This document shows, in pieces, positions 34,201 through 44,197 of a stretch of DNA of 64,000 nt; within the stretch, counting starts at the first letter, position 1, and the number at the start of each line of letters is the position of its first letter. The stretch lies in NCBI RefSeq assembly GCF_000204055.1, contig NW_006768816.1, positions 108,478 through 172,477 of the forward strand, in the 5' to 3' direction. The DNA is from Melampsora larici-populina 98AG31. Lineage: Eukaryota; Basidiomycota; Pucciniomycetes; Pucciniales; Melampsoraceae. The notes beneath the pieces are model-generated. The model was given only the letters and a program-made list of their open reading frames with translations, searched no databases and was not told the origin of the DNA. The translations under genes were made by a program, and so were the position numbers.

Positions 34201-35019
34201 GAACGCATGATTGAGAGTCTCAGCGACCTCATAAGGAGATATTGCGCATTTGGTCTTGAGTTCAAGGACAATAATGGATACACGCATGACTGGAAGAGCT
34301 TGTTACCAGCCTTAGAGATCGCGTATAATACCAGCGTACATAGCACTACGGGAAAATCGCCCTTTGAAGTGGAGAGAGGATTTAACATTAGAACTCCGTC
34401 AAAAATGATACGACACAAAGAGTCAACGTTCCATCCTACAGCAATGGACTTCCATAACATGTTGGAAAAAGCAAGAAAACACGCCGGCGATTGTATAATA
34501 GCTGCAAAAGAGTATAATAAGCAACGTTGGGATAAGACGCATAAAGAGCCATCATTTAAGATTGGGGACCTGGTATTAATATCTACAGTAAATTTCACAA
34601 ATCTGCAAGAACCACGGAAAATGAAGGACTCATTTATAGGACCCTATGTAATTAAAGCCTTACACGGGACAAACGCAGTAGAAGTTATATTAACAGGACA
34701 ATTGGCACGGAAACACCCAACGTTTCCAGTCTCACTGTTAAAGAAATACAAAAAATCAGATGAGAGCAAATTTCCTAATAGAACAGAAGTCGAACAGATA
34801 GACCCACCTATGGAAGAAGAAAACATAGGAGCCATTAAGAAGATAATCGGCGATAAATACGTGAAAGTTAATGGGAAAAGCACCAGACTTTATTTGGCAC
34901 GCTTCAAAGGGAAAGACACGGATGAAGACAAATGGTTGGAAGCCAAAGACATACCAGACTCCGATAGATTCCTCAGAAAGTTCAGAGTAGAGAGACGAGA
35001 AACTAGGGCACAACCCTGA
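31225..35019 (+). CDS. Pol polyprotein of the Ty3/gypsy element
   Basis: The first ATG is at 31414 (1201 aa), but the frame is open from the gag stop, so translation as Gag-Pol is likely. Domains, counted from that ATG: retropepsin with LLDSGAACS at 31-39; reverse transcriptase about 200-420 with TTMDVMKGF and, at the active site, YIDNIIVF (Asn 381 where the second Asp of YxDD is expected); RNase H about 520-650 (VYVDASFDGLGA, HENADALSRM); integrase zinc finger (GHLSSERT, CDRCQ) at about 770-810; DDE core (MDFVTGLP, ISDRDPKF, GLAERMIE); chromodomain-like end (YLARFKGKDTDEDKWLEAKD) at about 1160-1180. The N for D change should abolish polymerase activity. All other key residues look intact. 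Confidence 0.9.
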   Translation, partial: FPIIPQKIWDEQSGEKAHGDISTITVESEEGLDIAELQSQASIPQQWEENAKPSSQISDARLLMSKPEKGRAHTIGQHCITSALISERQKIEVLLDSGAACSIVGTDYLNRFVKDWKESMMPPSNMTFRGCSSKLRPLGVIEIPMIFPHHLGSVRIRPEFVVMDNATSNYFILGGEFLRLYGFDIVHSKEKYFTIGNENKRKKFLLHSSREQKIAAVSLKLDESFEKAFGECNISPRLKATELYSLQAVVRKYKKAFTYGENPIGTIKGHKLKRRLNIEKPYPPILKKQAYPASPRSRDEIEKHINELVQYGILRKVGADEEVDVTTPVIIAWHNGKSRMCGDFRALNTFTIPDRYPMPRISHCLTNLGKAMYITTMDVMKGFHQNEVDELTRYLLRIISHMGIHEYLKMPFGIKGAPAHFQRMMDTEFAAELSEGWLIIYIDNIIVFSETWEEHLEKLELVFKKLVRMGMTISLQKTNFAFEELKALGHVVSGLWIAVDQNKVAAVLKKQIPQSVKEVQQFLGFANYYRSHLEGFAKASGPLYKLLQKGVTFEMTADGVASWNILKKKLTEAPFLLHADFKLPFKVYVDASFDGLGATLQQIQIVDGKPFEGLISCISRKLKQSELNLYGATQLENLCLVWALEKFHYYLDGALFEVITDCTALKSLLNMKTPNRHMLRWQIAIQEYRSCMTITHREGKKHENADALSRMALENDIENPAWDPEDIGRDMPIMGITISDLSEEFYDKVMHDYTKEPNTVKLLSIMRQGCKALDLSSSLDKEWKKSFDEGRFTLLSGILYHREKHSCAMVITSQRLKTDILKVCHDDIMSGHLSSERTIERVKQIAWWPGWKALTEDYVSSCDRCQKANRATGKRLGLLQHIEEPQIPWEVINMDFVTGLPPAGHDNVDCVLVIVDRFSKRCRFLACHKAATAMDVALLFWERIVSDSGLPRVIISDRDPKFTSEFWKGLFSLAGTSLAMSTAYHPQTDGLAERMIESLSDLIRRYCAFGLEFKDNNGYTHDWKSLLPALEIAYNTSVHSTTGKSPFEVERGFNIRTPSKMIRHKESTFHPTAMDFHNMLEKARKHAGDCIIAAKEYNKQRWDKTHKEPSFKIGDLVLISTVNFTNLQEPRKMKDSFIGPYVIKALHGTNAVEVILTGQLARKHPTFPVSLLKKYKKSDESKFPNRTEVEQIDPPMEEENIGAIKKIIGDKYVKVNGKSTRLYLARFKGKDTDEDKWLEAKDIPDSDRFLRKFRVERRETRAQP

Positions 35020-35043
35020 GGTTGGGGCGTCATTAGATTACAC

Positions 35044-35059
35044 CCCTGAGGTTGGGGAA
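35044..35059 (+). promoter_or_regulatory. Polypurine tract before the 3' LTR
   Basis: The bases before TGTCAG read CCCTGAGGTTGGGGAA. A second CCCTGAGGTTGGGG lies about 30 bp upstream at 35015, so the tract may be duplicated. Confidence 0.6.
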
Positions 35060-36339
35060 TGTCAGCTCTCGAGCTCTTACACATAAGAACCAGAAGAGCT
35101 ACAATAATTATAAAAATTCATATATCATTTAACATTTAGATTACACTTATAATATATACAACTTATAGACCTAGTTTCAAGGTCAAGAAACTTCTAAGTA
35201 TTGAAAACACCAAAGAGCTAATAAACAATACGAAATAAAATATACAAATCACAAACATACCCGTTTCGAAGAAACAAACAAAAACACCGTATAGACTTAG
35301 TATCAAAAGTCACGAATATACAAAAACCAAAGTAAGAGTTAGAACACTCACAGGAGAGCATATGAAATTAATGTATAGCTAGATAAGAGTACCCAAAGAG
35401 GAACACTAGGCCGGACCAGAACTTACATTCAAAGATAAGCCAAAGAAGAACGGTACCAGAAAGTCCGTGATTAGTGAATAAGGAATGAGGAGACCGAAGA
35501 CTAGAACTCCTGAACAGACGAGTAAAATCAACAATATTAGGTAAAATATTGGTAGAATGCCAAGAAACAAACGCTGAGAACTATTTGATCAATATAAGGA
35601 AAATACGTAAATACATACGTAGTATTCCTCGACTTAGTAAGACGGCGGTGACGAGATGCTGAGCTAGCTTGGAAATAAGCAGACCAAAGCTAGAGTCAGA
35701 ATTCTGAGAAGAGGATGACTGAGAAAAGAAGGTATAAATACTGGACGACTAATCAAAAATAAGAAGGGACTCACCTGATTTTACAAACCCAAAATTCTAT
35801 CTAGATTACACCATTATCTAATTAGAATACTCTTCTTTTTTCGATCACTAGCTAATAAGAAATTCCCAAAGAATAGTCACATTAGTTCCCTTTTGAAATC
35901 AGTTATAGAATCAGAGTCATACCTTGCTATTCTATATAGTTATAACAAAACCACCGAGTTGTCCTATTCGTTAAACATAATTAACGGTTAGTCTTTCTCT
36001 TCTACTCTTCTGGTCAAGGACCCAGGTCTCGCAACTATATTGTTGGCGGGATCCCTGTAGATTCAAAGTCTCAGGCTGCTCTTAACTCTCGAGTTAGAGA
36101 TAACTACGGCTCAGGCGTGACCTGCCAACTTCTGTTACCTTACAGTGGGCCTGTAGTACAAGACTTACTTGTTAAGTATAATTTCGGAATAGCAATTACT
36201 AATCATAAGCTTTCTACGTATTCCCTCCTAGAAAGATAACTCTACATATTCCCCGTACCCAGCGGAATAACGGTCAGGATCTTCTCACGACACTGTTGAC
36301 TAGACCAATTCGTGAGTCATAACAGTAGCCACCCTGACA
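35060..36339 (+). repeat. 3' LTR, 1280 bp
   Basis: Same ends as the 5' LTR and about 99% identical by eye outside a 44-bp tandem duplication and a 1-bp indel. CpG sites that are decayed in the 5' copy are intact here. Confidence 0.95.
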
Positions 36340-36344
36340 GATTC
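36340..36344. repeat. Target-site duplication GATTC (right)
   Basis: Matches 25723-25727 and directly follows the CTGACA end of the right LTR. Confidence 0.9.
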
Positions 36345-37996
36345 GCTGTAGAGCCTTTACTAACAGTGGATCGAAGTTCTTTTGAGATTATATCAGGCGA
36401 GTCTATGAGAGAAGAGTCATCCTTATTTCTGTTGTCGGGTTCATCAGAGGTAGCAGTAACTGCAGTGTTTCCAAGAGATTTGGGTGATTGTGTCGATGTG
36501 GGAGATGAATTGATTAGATTGGTGGTCGTATTGTTGGGCACTAATGGTTTACCCTGTCCCAAACTCTCTAGGACTTCTTGAAGGTCATGAATTAGGCCTG
36601 CTCGATGACTGGGTATACACACCACCAAATTTTGTGCGGTAGCGATGTATCTGTGTGGGAGTGTCATGGGTATTTCACGCTGAAATACCGATGATTTAAG
36701 GAATGGTTATGATTAATGTTCTTGTATGTGTTCTTTTGGCTAATATCAAGATAGAACCTACCCAATTCCTCACGAGTTCATCCCATACAAGGACATCACC
36801 ATCCCAGGCAGGCCCTGCAGCCTCTTCGACCTGACGAGCCAGAGAAACACATTTTCCCAAAACAGCCACTGGCCATGTGTCAAAGAGATGTGAAATCACA
36901 GGAGTTCGTGATTCCTGAAATTGTGTCAGTGTGACCAGAAGTACCGCTACGATGTCTGAAACTTACTTTGGTGACAAAGTGAAGGCTGACGACCTTGCCT
37001 TTGTCAATGGAGGGGCATGATGCCTTTCGCGAAGTGGCTGCGTGTGCGTGTCTGGCTCTTTCCAGCGCCGAAAAGTGCTCTTTGGGGAGGATCTGCCCAA
37101 CACGGCGAACACTCTGAGAGCACTGAGGGGGAGGTATTCCACGTGGTCTTTTGGGCTCGGAGTCCATGGGCTTGGGTGGGATGGGTGCGACACCAACTTG
37201 GGCAGGAGCGAGTTGAGGTGGGTTTATTGGCGCAGGGCGTTGACCTATGTTTGGTCCCTTTGGGCGGTGTTCATAGCAACTGCCGGGAGCACTGAAATCT
37301 GTGCAACACTACACCGTACGAAGAGTTACGTCAAGTCGACCCCCCCCAAAAAAAAAAATCCACTCACTGATTTGCAATAGCCCAAGACACATCCAGCGTT
37401 ACCGGCGCTTTTATGTTTGGCTGCGGTGGGTCCTTGGTTTGGGCGAGCACATTTGATAGCAGGTGGCGGCCGTTTGGGTCGTGTCAAATTGGTATCCTGA
37501 GAATTCGAAGGGCGAGGGAGTACGACTGCGCCGTTTATGTTCACCGGAGGTCCATGCTGAGAGGGATCGTAGGGAATGGGGTGTTTGATGCCAGCGTTAA
37601 TCAACGCTATCTCGTGATTCAATTGGTTGAGTTTAAAAGTTTGGTAGTAATGCTTGTCAAACGTCGAGCACTGTAAAAAGGGTGTGACAGATCAGCACAA
37701 GTATGGTTTAGATGATTGGACGAAGTCATAATCGTACTCACCCGAATCTTAATGATGTCTTCCCCCCCCGTGGATGTAAACTAGAGACGCATCGTTGCCT
37801 GGACATTCTGGACAAGCCAGACCAACCTTAGCGCCAGGATACGGTGTCGGTAAGAATGGGTGTTGGGGAACTCGTCGGTATTTGGCCCCAATGTATGGAC
37901 CCGGCTCGCTGGGCATATTGTTTGGCTGGTGCTGGTAGTGAAGTGGTGGAACCACGAAATAATTTGGAAAAGTTGGACATGGGTGGGGTGGACGGC
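36340..37996 (-). pseudogene. 5' part of the gene split by the Ty3/gypsy element
   Basis: Minus-strand, multi-exon gene of unknown family. Likely exons: 37996 to about 37751 (PLHYQHQPNNMPSEPGPYIG, ACPECPGNDASLVYIHGG), 37680-37368 (CSTFDKHYYQTFKLNQLNHE, CVLGYCKS), about 37290-36970 (GQRPAPINPPQLAPAQVGVA, then PKRPRG), 36912-36760 (SHLFDTWPVAVLGKCVSLAR) and a last exon from 36680 into the insertion (MTLPHRYIATAQNLVVCIPS). The C-x2-C and C-x4-C clusters suggest a zinc-binding N-terminus. The GATTC duplication removes cleanly: the frame crosses the empty site into the block at 25727. A run of 8 C at 37762-37769 puts the first exon out of frame by one base. This part is non-functional now because of the insertion. 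Confidence 0.6.
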
Positions 37997-38244
37997 GTCT
38001 ACAGGTTTTGATGAGTGAAAAACTTGATCACAAAATTTTTTTTCGACCATATCCGAAAGAGATCAGAAGACTGGACCATTGTAAGGGAGGGGATGGGGGA
38101 GGTATCGAGGTAGCTATGGCTTGGGGGAGGTTGCCATATCGAGGCAGCACGGTGAGTGCTAGCCCCGTGCGCAGCAAGCCCCGGGTGAGATAACAGCGCT
38201 ACAAGGCTATGCATGTACCATGTGATGTCTATACGTGAATCTGT

Positions 38245-38274
38245 ATTATCACATGATAATTATCATGTGATAAT
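38245..38274. repeat. 30-bp perfect palindrome
   Basis: ATTATCACATGATAA followed by its exact reverse complement. Further TATCAC and a TTTCGTATGT-like flank follow. A similar flank and palindrome (GTCTTGTGATA AC TATCACAAGAC) is at 19934-19957. Confidence 0.85.
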
Positions 38275-38678
38275 TATCACAAAACATACGAAACCCCGAT
38301 GCTCCCAAACCGACACCCCGCGATAAGTCTTACTCGGCTCAGATAACTTAAAATTGGAATGAGGACCGGTCCTTTCTATTGAGCAGCATACATTGAAGAA
38401 CAGTGTGCAACAACGGTTCGGAGGATTTATATAAGATTTTGCTTGGAATTCAAACAAAACAGATCAAATCAAGATCATCGGTTGTTGTGGTTTACATAAC
38501 TTTCTTCCAGTAGACAACCTCGCTATGGAATGAGATGCGTTCAGCTGGCTTTTACCACAAGCATTGAACGAATTATTCTGATCTCAAGGTGATCATGTTA
38601 GCTAAGTTTTGTCAAAGGACTGTGTTTGGCAAAATAAAAATAGCTGCCCAGTATGCGAAACAAGAGCATCACAAGATC

Positions 38679-39528
38679 TTATTGAACAGTAACAACATTA
38701 GCAAACTCGGAAACCATTGGGGTGTTCGTAGCCTGCAGATTAGAATCCAAGGGAAAAAATGGCGATTTGAAGTGGTATAAAATTGTGATTAAATGATCAT
38801 CAGCCTTTTCTACGGTTGATTGTTGATTCAACAGCCTAAAACACTTACACCGAGCAAGTAGAATTGAGAAAGTGTCAAATTGTAACTAAGAGTTTCGAGA
38901 AAATTGGATTCAAATTAATTAATTAAGGGTACTCAAAGTAAGTATGTACGTGTACATACTTTTTGCTATATACTTTTTTTGGCGGGGAAGGCGAGGCCAA
39001 AAGTATATTTTTTTTCTTTGTCCCCGCCAAAAAAAGTATGTAGCGAAAAGTATGTAGCGCTACATACTTTGCTTTGAGTACCCTTATTATGAACACAAAA
39101 AGGCTTTTTTGAGTAGAGTTCATCACGAACCGTTGACCGATTCCCTGTCCGAATTTGTCGGCATTCGGTAAAGCCACTTTCCAAGTATAGGTGCTTCCTT
39201 CGAATTTTGGTCCAGATTCATCGAATACTAAGGTGGCAGCATAAAGGGCGTTGCCGGCACCAACGGGTCGAAAGCCAAGAGTACATGCCACTTGTTTTAC
39301 TGAGGAAGTGGTGGCTGTTCAAAAGATAAGTGATCAAGTCAAGCTTGGTTCATCAGAATTTATGAATTGGTAAATCTTCTTACATTCAAAGTGAAGTACT
39401 ACATCCGTGGTAGCGCCTGCTTTCACAACCGCATTGGGCCCAGGAGAAGTAATGGACAATCTTTGAGACAGTACCGATGGTAATAAAGTACTCAAAGCTA
39501 TAGCAAATAACAAGTTGCAAAGATTCAT
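38679..39528 (-). CDS. Small secreted protein, family A, copy 2 (139 aa)
   Basis: Paralog of the gene at 16232-16920 with the same four-exon structure: 39528-39384, 39314-39131, 38885-38849 and 38732-38679. The product is 139 aa, two codons shorter in exon 2. Signal peptide NLLFAIALSTLLPSVLSQ, then RLSITSPGPNAVVKAGATTD, VACTLGFRPVG and YTWKVALPNADKFGQGIGQR. Intron 2 is 245 nt, against 85 nt in copy 1, because a TA-flanked MITE sits in it (38926-39084). No coding defect is visible. It is divergent from family B copy 2 with 631 bp between start codons. The function is unknown; secreted. Confidence 0.75.
38926..39084. mobile_element. MITE inside intron 2 of the family A copy 2 gene
   Basis: Inverted ends TAAGGGTACTCAAAGTAAG and GCTTTGAGTACCCTTA with TA on both sides. 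The interior has TTTGGCGGGG and CCCCGCCAAA in inverted orientation, so it is nearly a full hairpin. The paralogous intron at 16426-16510 lacks it, which dates the insertion after the gene duplication. Confidence 0.85.
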
Positions 39529-40159
39529 CCTGTCGCGCAAAGATTTATCGTATAATATGATGTTGAGTTCAGAAACTGATTAAAACTTGGATGGTTGGAG
39601 GAATCGTGGTTTGTGTTGATGGGAATTGGTTTCGAGCGGACGCTTTGTACGTATATAGATGTTTCTTCAACCTTTGATCTGTCCACTGAATAATCCCAAA
39701 CATCGAACCTTGCTCTGTTTCTCACGCACCGCCATATTGCGCAGATGTACCACTTTCAATTTGTTTTAAAAAAGATTTCAGTGGGCTGTGCAACCACCGT
39801 GCATGTGCAACAAGGGGCACAACCTTGTTCAACACCTTTCAACACAGCTTTAACGGGGCTTCTATCTCCATCCTTGCCAGCGCAGAATCGGCGACCGAAC
39901 TCGATCTGAATCTGTCAGCGTCTGATCACTGATCGATAGACAAATGAAAGATCGTGACTTAACAAAGTCCCACGCAGGCTCAGGCTGTCGCAAGAGGTCG
40001 CGCAATCCTGGAAAGAATTTCTCTCGGACATCTGTCCACTCGGTCATCATTCACACCATTCACACATAAACATAAAACAAGCAACACAACCTCAGCTATC
40101 AATTCCCCCCCAACCCACCCGCTTTCATCATCCATCAAACCCTCAACGTGTTTTCAAAG

Positions 40160-40850
40160 ATGCACACTCTTAAATTTTTAACCGCTGGATTATTGTTAAT
40201 CTTTTCTACAACAGTTACTGGCCAGAAGTTACGATTTGTGTCACCTGCTCAAGACACAGTTGTCAAACCGGGGCAAAAACTGACCCTCAAGTTACAGTTT
40301 CAATGTAAGTGTACCCTAGATGTGGAATGATAATTAGCACCCCATCAGGCTGAGCTCTTCAACTGTTTGGCAATGTGATCGCAATAGCTCCTTCTTCATC
40401 CGACACACAGATCGCTTGGGAGCTTGGACTCAACGGGTTTGCAAATGATCCCACTTCCCTTGGCCGTCCACTCGTAGCGAGCCTTGGAGCTGGAGCTGCC
40501 GGCGCAACATACAAGTCGGACGAACAAACGTATTACTGGGATGTTACTTTACCCACTGCAGATAAGTTTTTGGATGGATTTGACAAGACGTAAGAATTTT
40601 ACCATACAGCTTCTTCGCATTCTTTTGAGCTAATGATTGTTGTGTTTTGATCGATTTTCTTATTATAGTTACCGATTGACCTTTTCGCAGTACTTCTTAG
40701 ATAAGGTGAGTCACTTTTTGTTTTTTTGAAAACTCGCCAACTCAAGACTGCAGTTCTTTGAACTCATTATGACTATTTTGCGCTTTCTAGAATGCCTTTT
40801 CCCCTATGTTAAACACTATCTCTGTTCCTGTAAAGCTTCAAAAGGCTTGA
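40160..40850 (+). CDS. Small secreted protein, family B, copy 2 (147 aa)
   Basis: Exons 40160-40304, 40388-40589, 40669-40705 and 40791-40850, lengths identical to copy 1 at 18737. Signal peptide LKFLTAGLLLIFSTTVTGQ, then RFVSPAQDTVVKPGQKLTLK, QIAWELGLNGF, QTYYWDVTLPTADKFLDGF, YRLTFSQYFLDK and a short hydrophobic/Ser end. Splice donors are good consensus (GTAAGT in intron 1). The upstream 400 bp resembles, in diverged form, the duplicated promoter segments at 17203 and 18379. It is probably secreted. The families share exon structure and the W-x-V-x-LP-x-ADKF motif, so A and B are ancient paralogs. Confidence 0.78.
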
Positions 40851-42112
40851 GTGTTCGTTTTTGAGATGACGTGATCAATGTCCGACTTTTTCATACATTT
40901 TTTGAATCTCTTGGTGATCTGCCTCCTTGTTTGTACTTGCCTTTGGTCAACTGAATGTGTCGTTAAAATCCGAAACAGTATGTATGTGACATGGCACTTA
41001 ATCAAGGCCCTTCTTCAAGATCTCTCCAGATGCTTCGAGAACTCCTTTAGTTCCCCACTCACCTGATAAACATCGTGAAAGATGCCTAGCTGGGGATGCT
41101 CACATAGCGTATCAAAAGCCAAGACTTACAACCTCAAATCAAATCGTGTTGAGTGCGCCAATTGCCTTTATGTTGGGGTCCAAAGTACTTGGAATCGTAC
41201 AAAGTCGATTATTTGAACTTTTGGCTTCATAGAAACGTCTATACAAAATCTGAAGGAGAGAACTACTGTTGGACAAGAGCGTCAACGCATTTCCTTTACC
41301 AAGAAAATGGAGCCAAAAATTGATACCATCATCCAGAAGAATCGAAGGGTTGAGGAAGCGGAGAGTCTTATTTCTTCTTACAGAACTTTAGCTCGTTTTT
41401 TGTTTTCCCACCATCCCTCCCATTAGGCTTATAGTTTTTTCTTATTGTAGTGTTATTTAGTTAGACCGCCCCTAGGGTCTCTGGTTTTCTCTCATTGCAA
41501 TTCGCTCAGGCCCTCCGGGGTCGTCCAGCCTTTTAACATCTCACAAAACTGTAAGCATTCTTATTTCAGAAAGTCTTCCGCGTCTCGAACCTCTTCCCAA
41601 ACGTTTGTTCAAAATGTAGGATGTAGGATACAGTAAATTGTATATGAATTATTATCAATATATAAAATATATTTTCCGTTGAAAAAAAAAGAAAAAAGTG
41701 AATGAACGAGAGAAAATCTTCCAAAAAAGAACGAAATCGAAAAAAAATCAAAACAAAAGGAATGTGTTTATAAAGCTAATGGATATATATGTAAATTGAA
41801 TTTACAGGTACAAGAGTATGAAAAGGATGAAAGAAAAATCGAAAGAATAACGAGAAATGAGAAAAGAAAAGGTGATATATGTTGGATTAGATATATGTTG
41901 CTTTAAAGGATTGCAAAATTACATGCTTAAAGAGAAAAGCTAAGATAGTTTTACAAGGTAAGGTTCATTTTTATAAATAAAACAAACACGGATAATAAAA
42001 ATTTTATTAAAAAAAGAAGAGAAGGAGAAAGAGAAAGAGCAAAAAGAAGAAAATCAAAAAAGAGAAAAGCAAAAAAGAAAAAGCTTTAATTGAGTTCATC
42101 AAAAAAGAAAGA
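40851..42112. other. No supportable gene
   Basis: 3' flank of family B copy 2 followed by AT-rich sequence with long purine-rich runs (41690-42110). Part of this is presumably 3' UTR of the DHHC gene. No repeat family was recognised. Confidence 0.55.
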
Positions 42113-43731
42113 TCAAGGATCGATTAAAAGTTGAGAAGATTGATCGATTGGATCATCCCAAGGAATCGAATTTGGATTTAAAGGACCACAAAGTCTTAAG
42201 AAAATCAAATAAAATCCGGTTTGAAAGGTTTTAGAAAACTTAAACTTTCGTAAGTTCTTGAACCGTTGATGTGACGAAGCTTGGGTTTGTTTTAAAATCG
42301 TTTGACGTGCTTGGATTTTGATGTGTTCTACTGTTGTTAAACCTTTGAAAGTTAAATAAACATGATACGACCTAATAATCACACACAGCACAAAAGAAAC
42401 AAATCAGATTGATATCATAATGTGGAAAATACAATGGAAAAAGAATGGACTTACAGGAGAGTAGTGATTGGAAACAAAACGATTGAAGAGATCACCAAGA
42501 CAGACACAGAGATTGGATGATTACCAATTTGATTAGACTGATGAAAGTTCAAAACCCTCCAAATCGAAGTTCCAATGATCATGACCAAGCTCAAAACACT
42601 CGTGATCAAAAAAGTAAGATAATATAAATAATTTCGAGATCCAATACAATTATTTAAATAAGTACAATGATGATCTAAGCCGTCGATACAACAATCACAC
42701 ATTCGACAGTGTGATGAACGTGGGGGTCGGTATGTACAACAGGTCGAACACCATTTCGATTGGATCCATTCTTCTTCTTCTTCTGTTTCGTCTTCTGATT
42801 CTACTCGATTCTCGTGGGTTCCTTGTCGTGTCGGATTCAATGGTTTTTTAGACTCGATCTTGATCCAACGAGGTAAAAGTTCCCAGTCACCTAAATTGAT
42901 GGTCGTGTGTGGTGGTGGTGGTAATTGTGAATGAAGCTCCGATTTTTCTAAATTAGTTGAAGCTGTAATCGAATTAGAAGCTCTATGACTCGGTTTCCAT
43001 TCCAGTTCAGGTGTAGGATCTAAAAACCTAGGTATCACACCTGGATCTGTGATAATCGTTTTGACCATCGAACACAAACAAATTGTCCAACTATAACTAA
43101 ACCAAATCAAGATGAAGATTCCGAATGGATGTTGACTTAAACTATGAGAATTGCCTATATAAAAGATAATACCTAATCCGATGATTAAGATTAATGAACC
43201 AATGGTTTGTAATGGTAAGTTTAAGATCCATTTGGATTGAATGTCTTGTTGGATTTCAGGTTTGACGTTTCGATTGAAGCATGATAATAGTTTAAAGTAC
43301 ATCAATGGTACCCAATCCAATTTAATCGAATTAGTAGGTCTTGAAGTCACTAGTTTTCCATTCCAACAAAACATCAAATTACCTTGATGAGTTTCATAGA
43401 TTCGTTGAGGATGAGATGACTGATGGGTGGTTGTTTTGGTAGTAGTTAAAGATGATGAGGATGAGGATGAGGATGGTATAGGTAGACGAGTTTGATTTGA
43501 TTTAGTAGGTATCAATGATGGTTTCTGTTTGATAGAATGATGAGATGATGAGATCTTGATTGAATGTCTTGATTGAGTGTTGGTGATCTTTGAGTTTCGA
43601 AGTGAATGAGGTCTTGATGATGATTTAGGTAATCTGATTTCTAATAGACCTGAATGAGTTTTGTATTGATTTGATTTTGATTGATGATTGGTTTGATTAA
43701 GATGAGTTGGATTAAGATTAGATTCGGTCAT
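42113..43731 (-). CDS. DHHC-type palmitoyltransferase (511 aa)
   Basis: Protein S-palmitoyltransferase that transfers palmitate from palmitoyl-CoA to Cys of client proteins at an endomembrane. Two exons, 43731-42455 and 42371-42113, join in phase. The N-terminal 110 residues are Ser/Thr/Lys-rich and disordered. Four membrane segments are visible: about 170-190 (GSLILIIGLGIIFYIG), 200-220 (FGIFILIWFSYSWTICLC), 375-395 (YYLTFLITSVLSLVMIIG) and 410-430. Between TM2 and TM3 lies the Cys-rich domain C-x2-C-x9-HC-x2-C-x2-C-x4-DHHC with catalytic Cys at about 356. DPG (TDPGVIPR) and TTxE (TTVEH) motifs are present. After DHHC the usual Pro-Trp is Thr-Tyr (DHHCTYLNNCIG). The length and arrangement suggest an Erf2/Pfa-like enzyme, but the orthology is not assigned. 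Confidence 0.9.
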
Positions 43732-44197
43732 TTCATATAAACGATTGATAAGTTGGTTGGATGGATTAGTTGAGCTGATGGATCGAGATAAGAATTAGTT
43801 AAGAAGTTGAGAAATTTAAAAATTAGAAGTCAGTCATCAGCAATCAGTAAATGGTAAAGAAACGATTTATGAAAAATAAAAAATAAAAAAGTATTAAATT
43901 TAATTAATCTTAATAATCGATTATGTTAAGTAGATTGGATCAGTCAGTTTGCTCGATTCTATCATCCAACATTTCAAAATTAGTCGGCTTTCTTTCTTCT
44001 CACTCACACACTAAACAAGAGTTTACTTACTAAAAACATTTTATTTATCATTCCAGACTATCTATCACTCTCAAGTTTAAATTAAAATCTTGAACTTGTA
44101 TACGTCATTCTCTAATTTCTACACTTTGCATCTAAATCTTCTCATTCTCATCCTATGACTCTCAAAATTCATTCATTCTGCCCGTCCAATCCAAATA
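43732..44197. other. Upstream region of the DHHC gene
   Basis: AT-rich, presumably promoter and 5' UTR. It contains TTAAATTTAATTAATCTTAA near 43900. No specific regulatory motif can be supported. Confidence 0.5.

Larger units (their letters stand above)
25728..36339 (+). mobile_element. Complete Ty3/gypsy LTR retrotransposon
   Basis: A 10.6-kb element with two LTRs of 1325 and 1280 bp, both TG...CA with TGTCAG and CTGACA ends. It has a probable primer-binding site after the left LTR, a gag frame, a pol frame ordered protease, reverse transcriptase, RNase H, integrase, chromodomain-like end, and a polypurine tract before the right LTR. A 5-bp GATTC target duplication flanks it. By eye the LTRs differ by about 10 substitutions plus two indels, so the insertion is fairly recent. 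Several substitutions suggest this copy is inactive (see gag and pol). It lies antisense inside a host coding exon. Confidence 0.95.

Noticed and set aside
33861..34598. 245-codon minus-strand frame over integrase
   Set aside because: Antisense shadow of the conserved pol frame; no motif of its own.
41690..42110. A-rich stretch as a LINE or SINE tail
   Set aside because: No target duplication or upstream retroposon body was seen; it lies just beyond the stop codon of the DHHC gene and is more likely 3' UTR.
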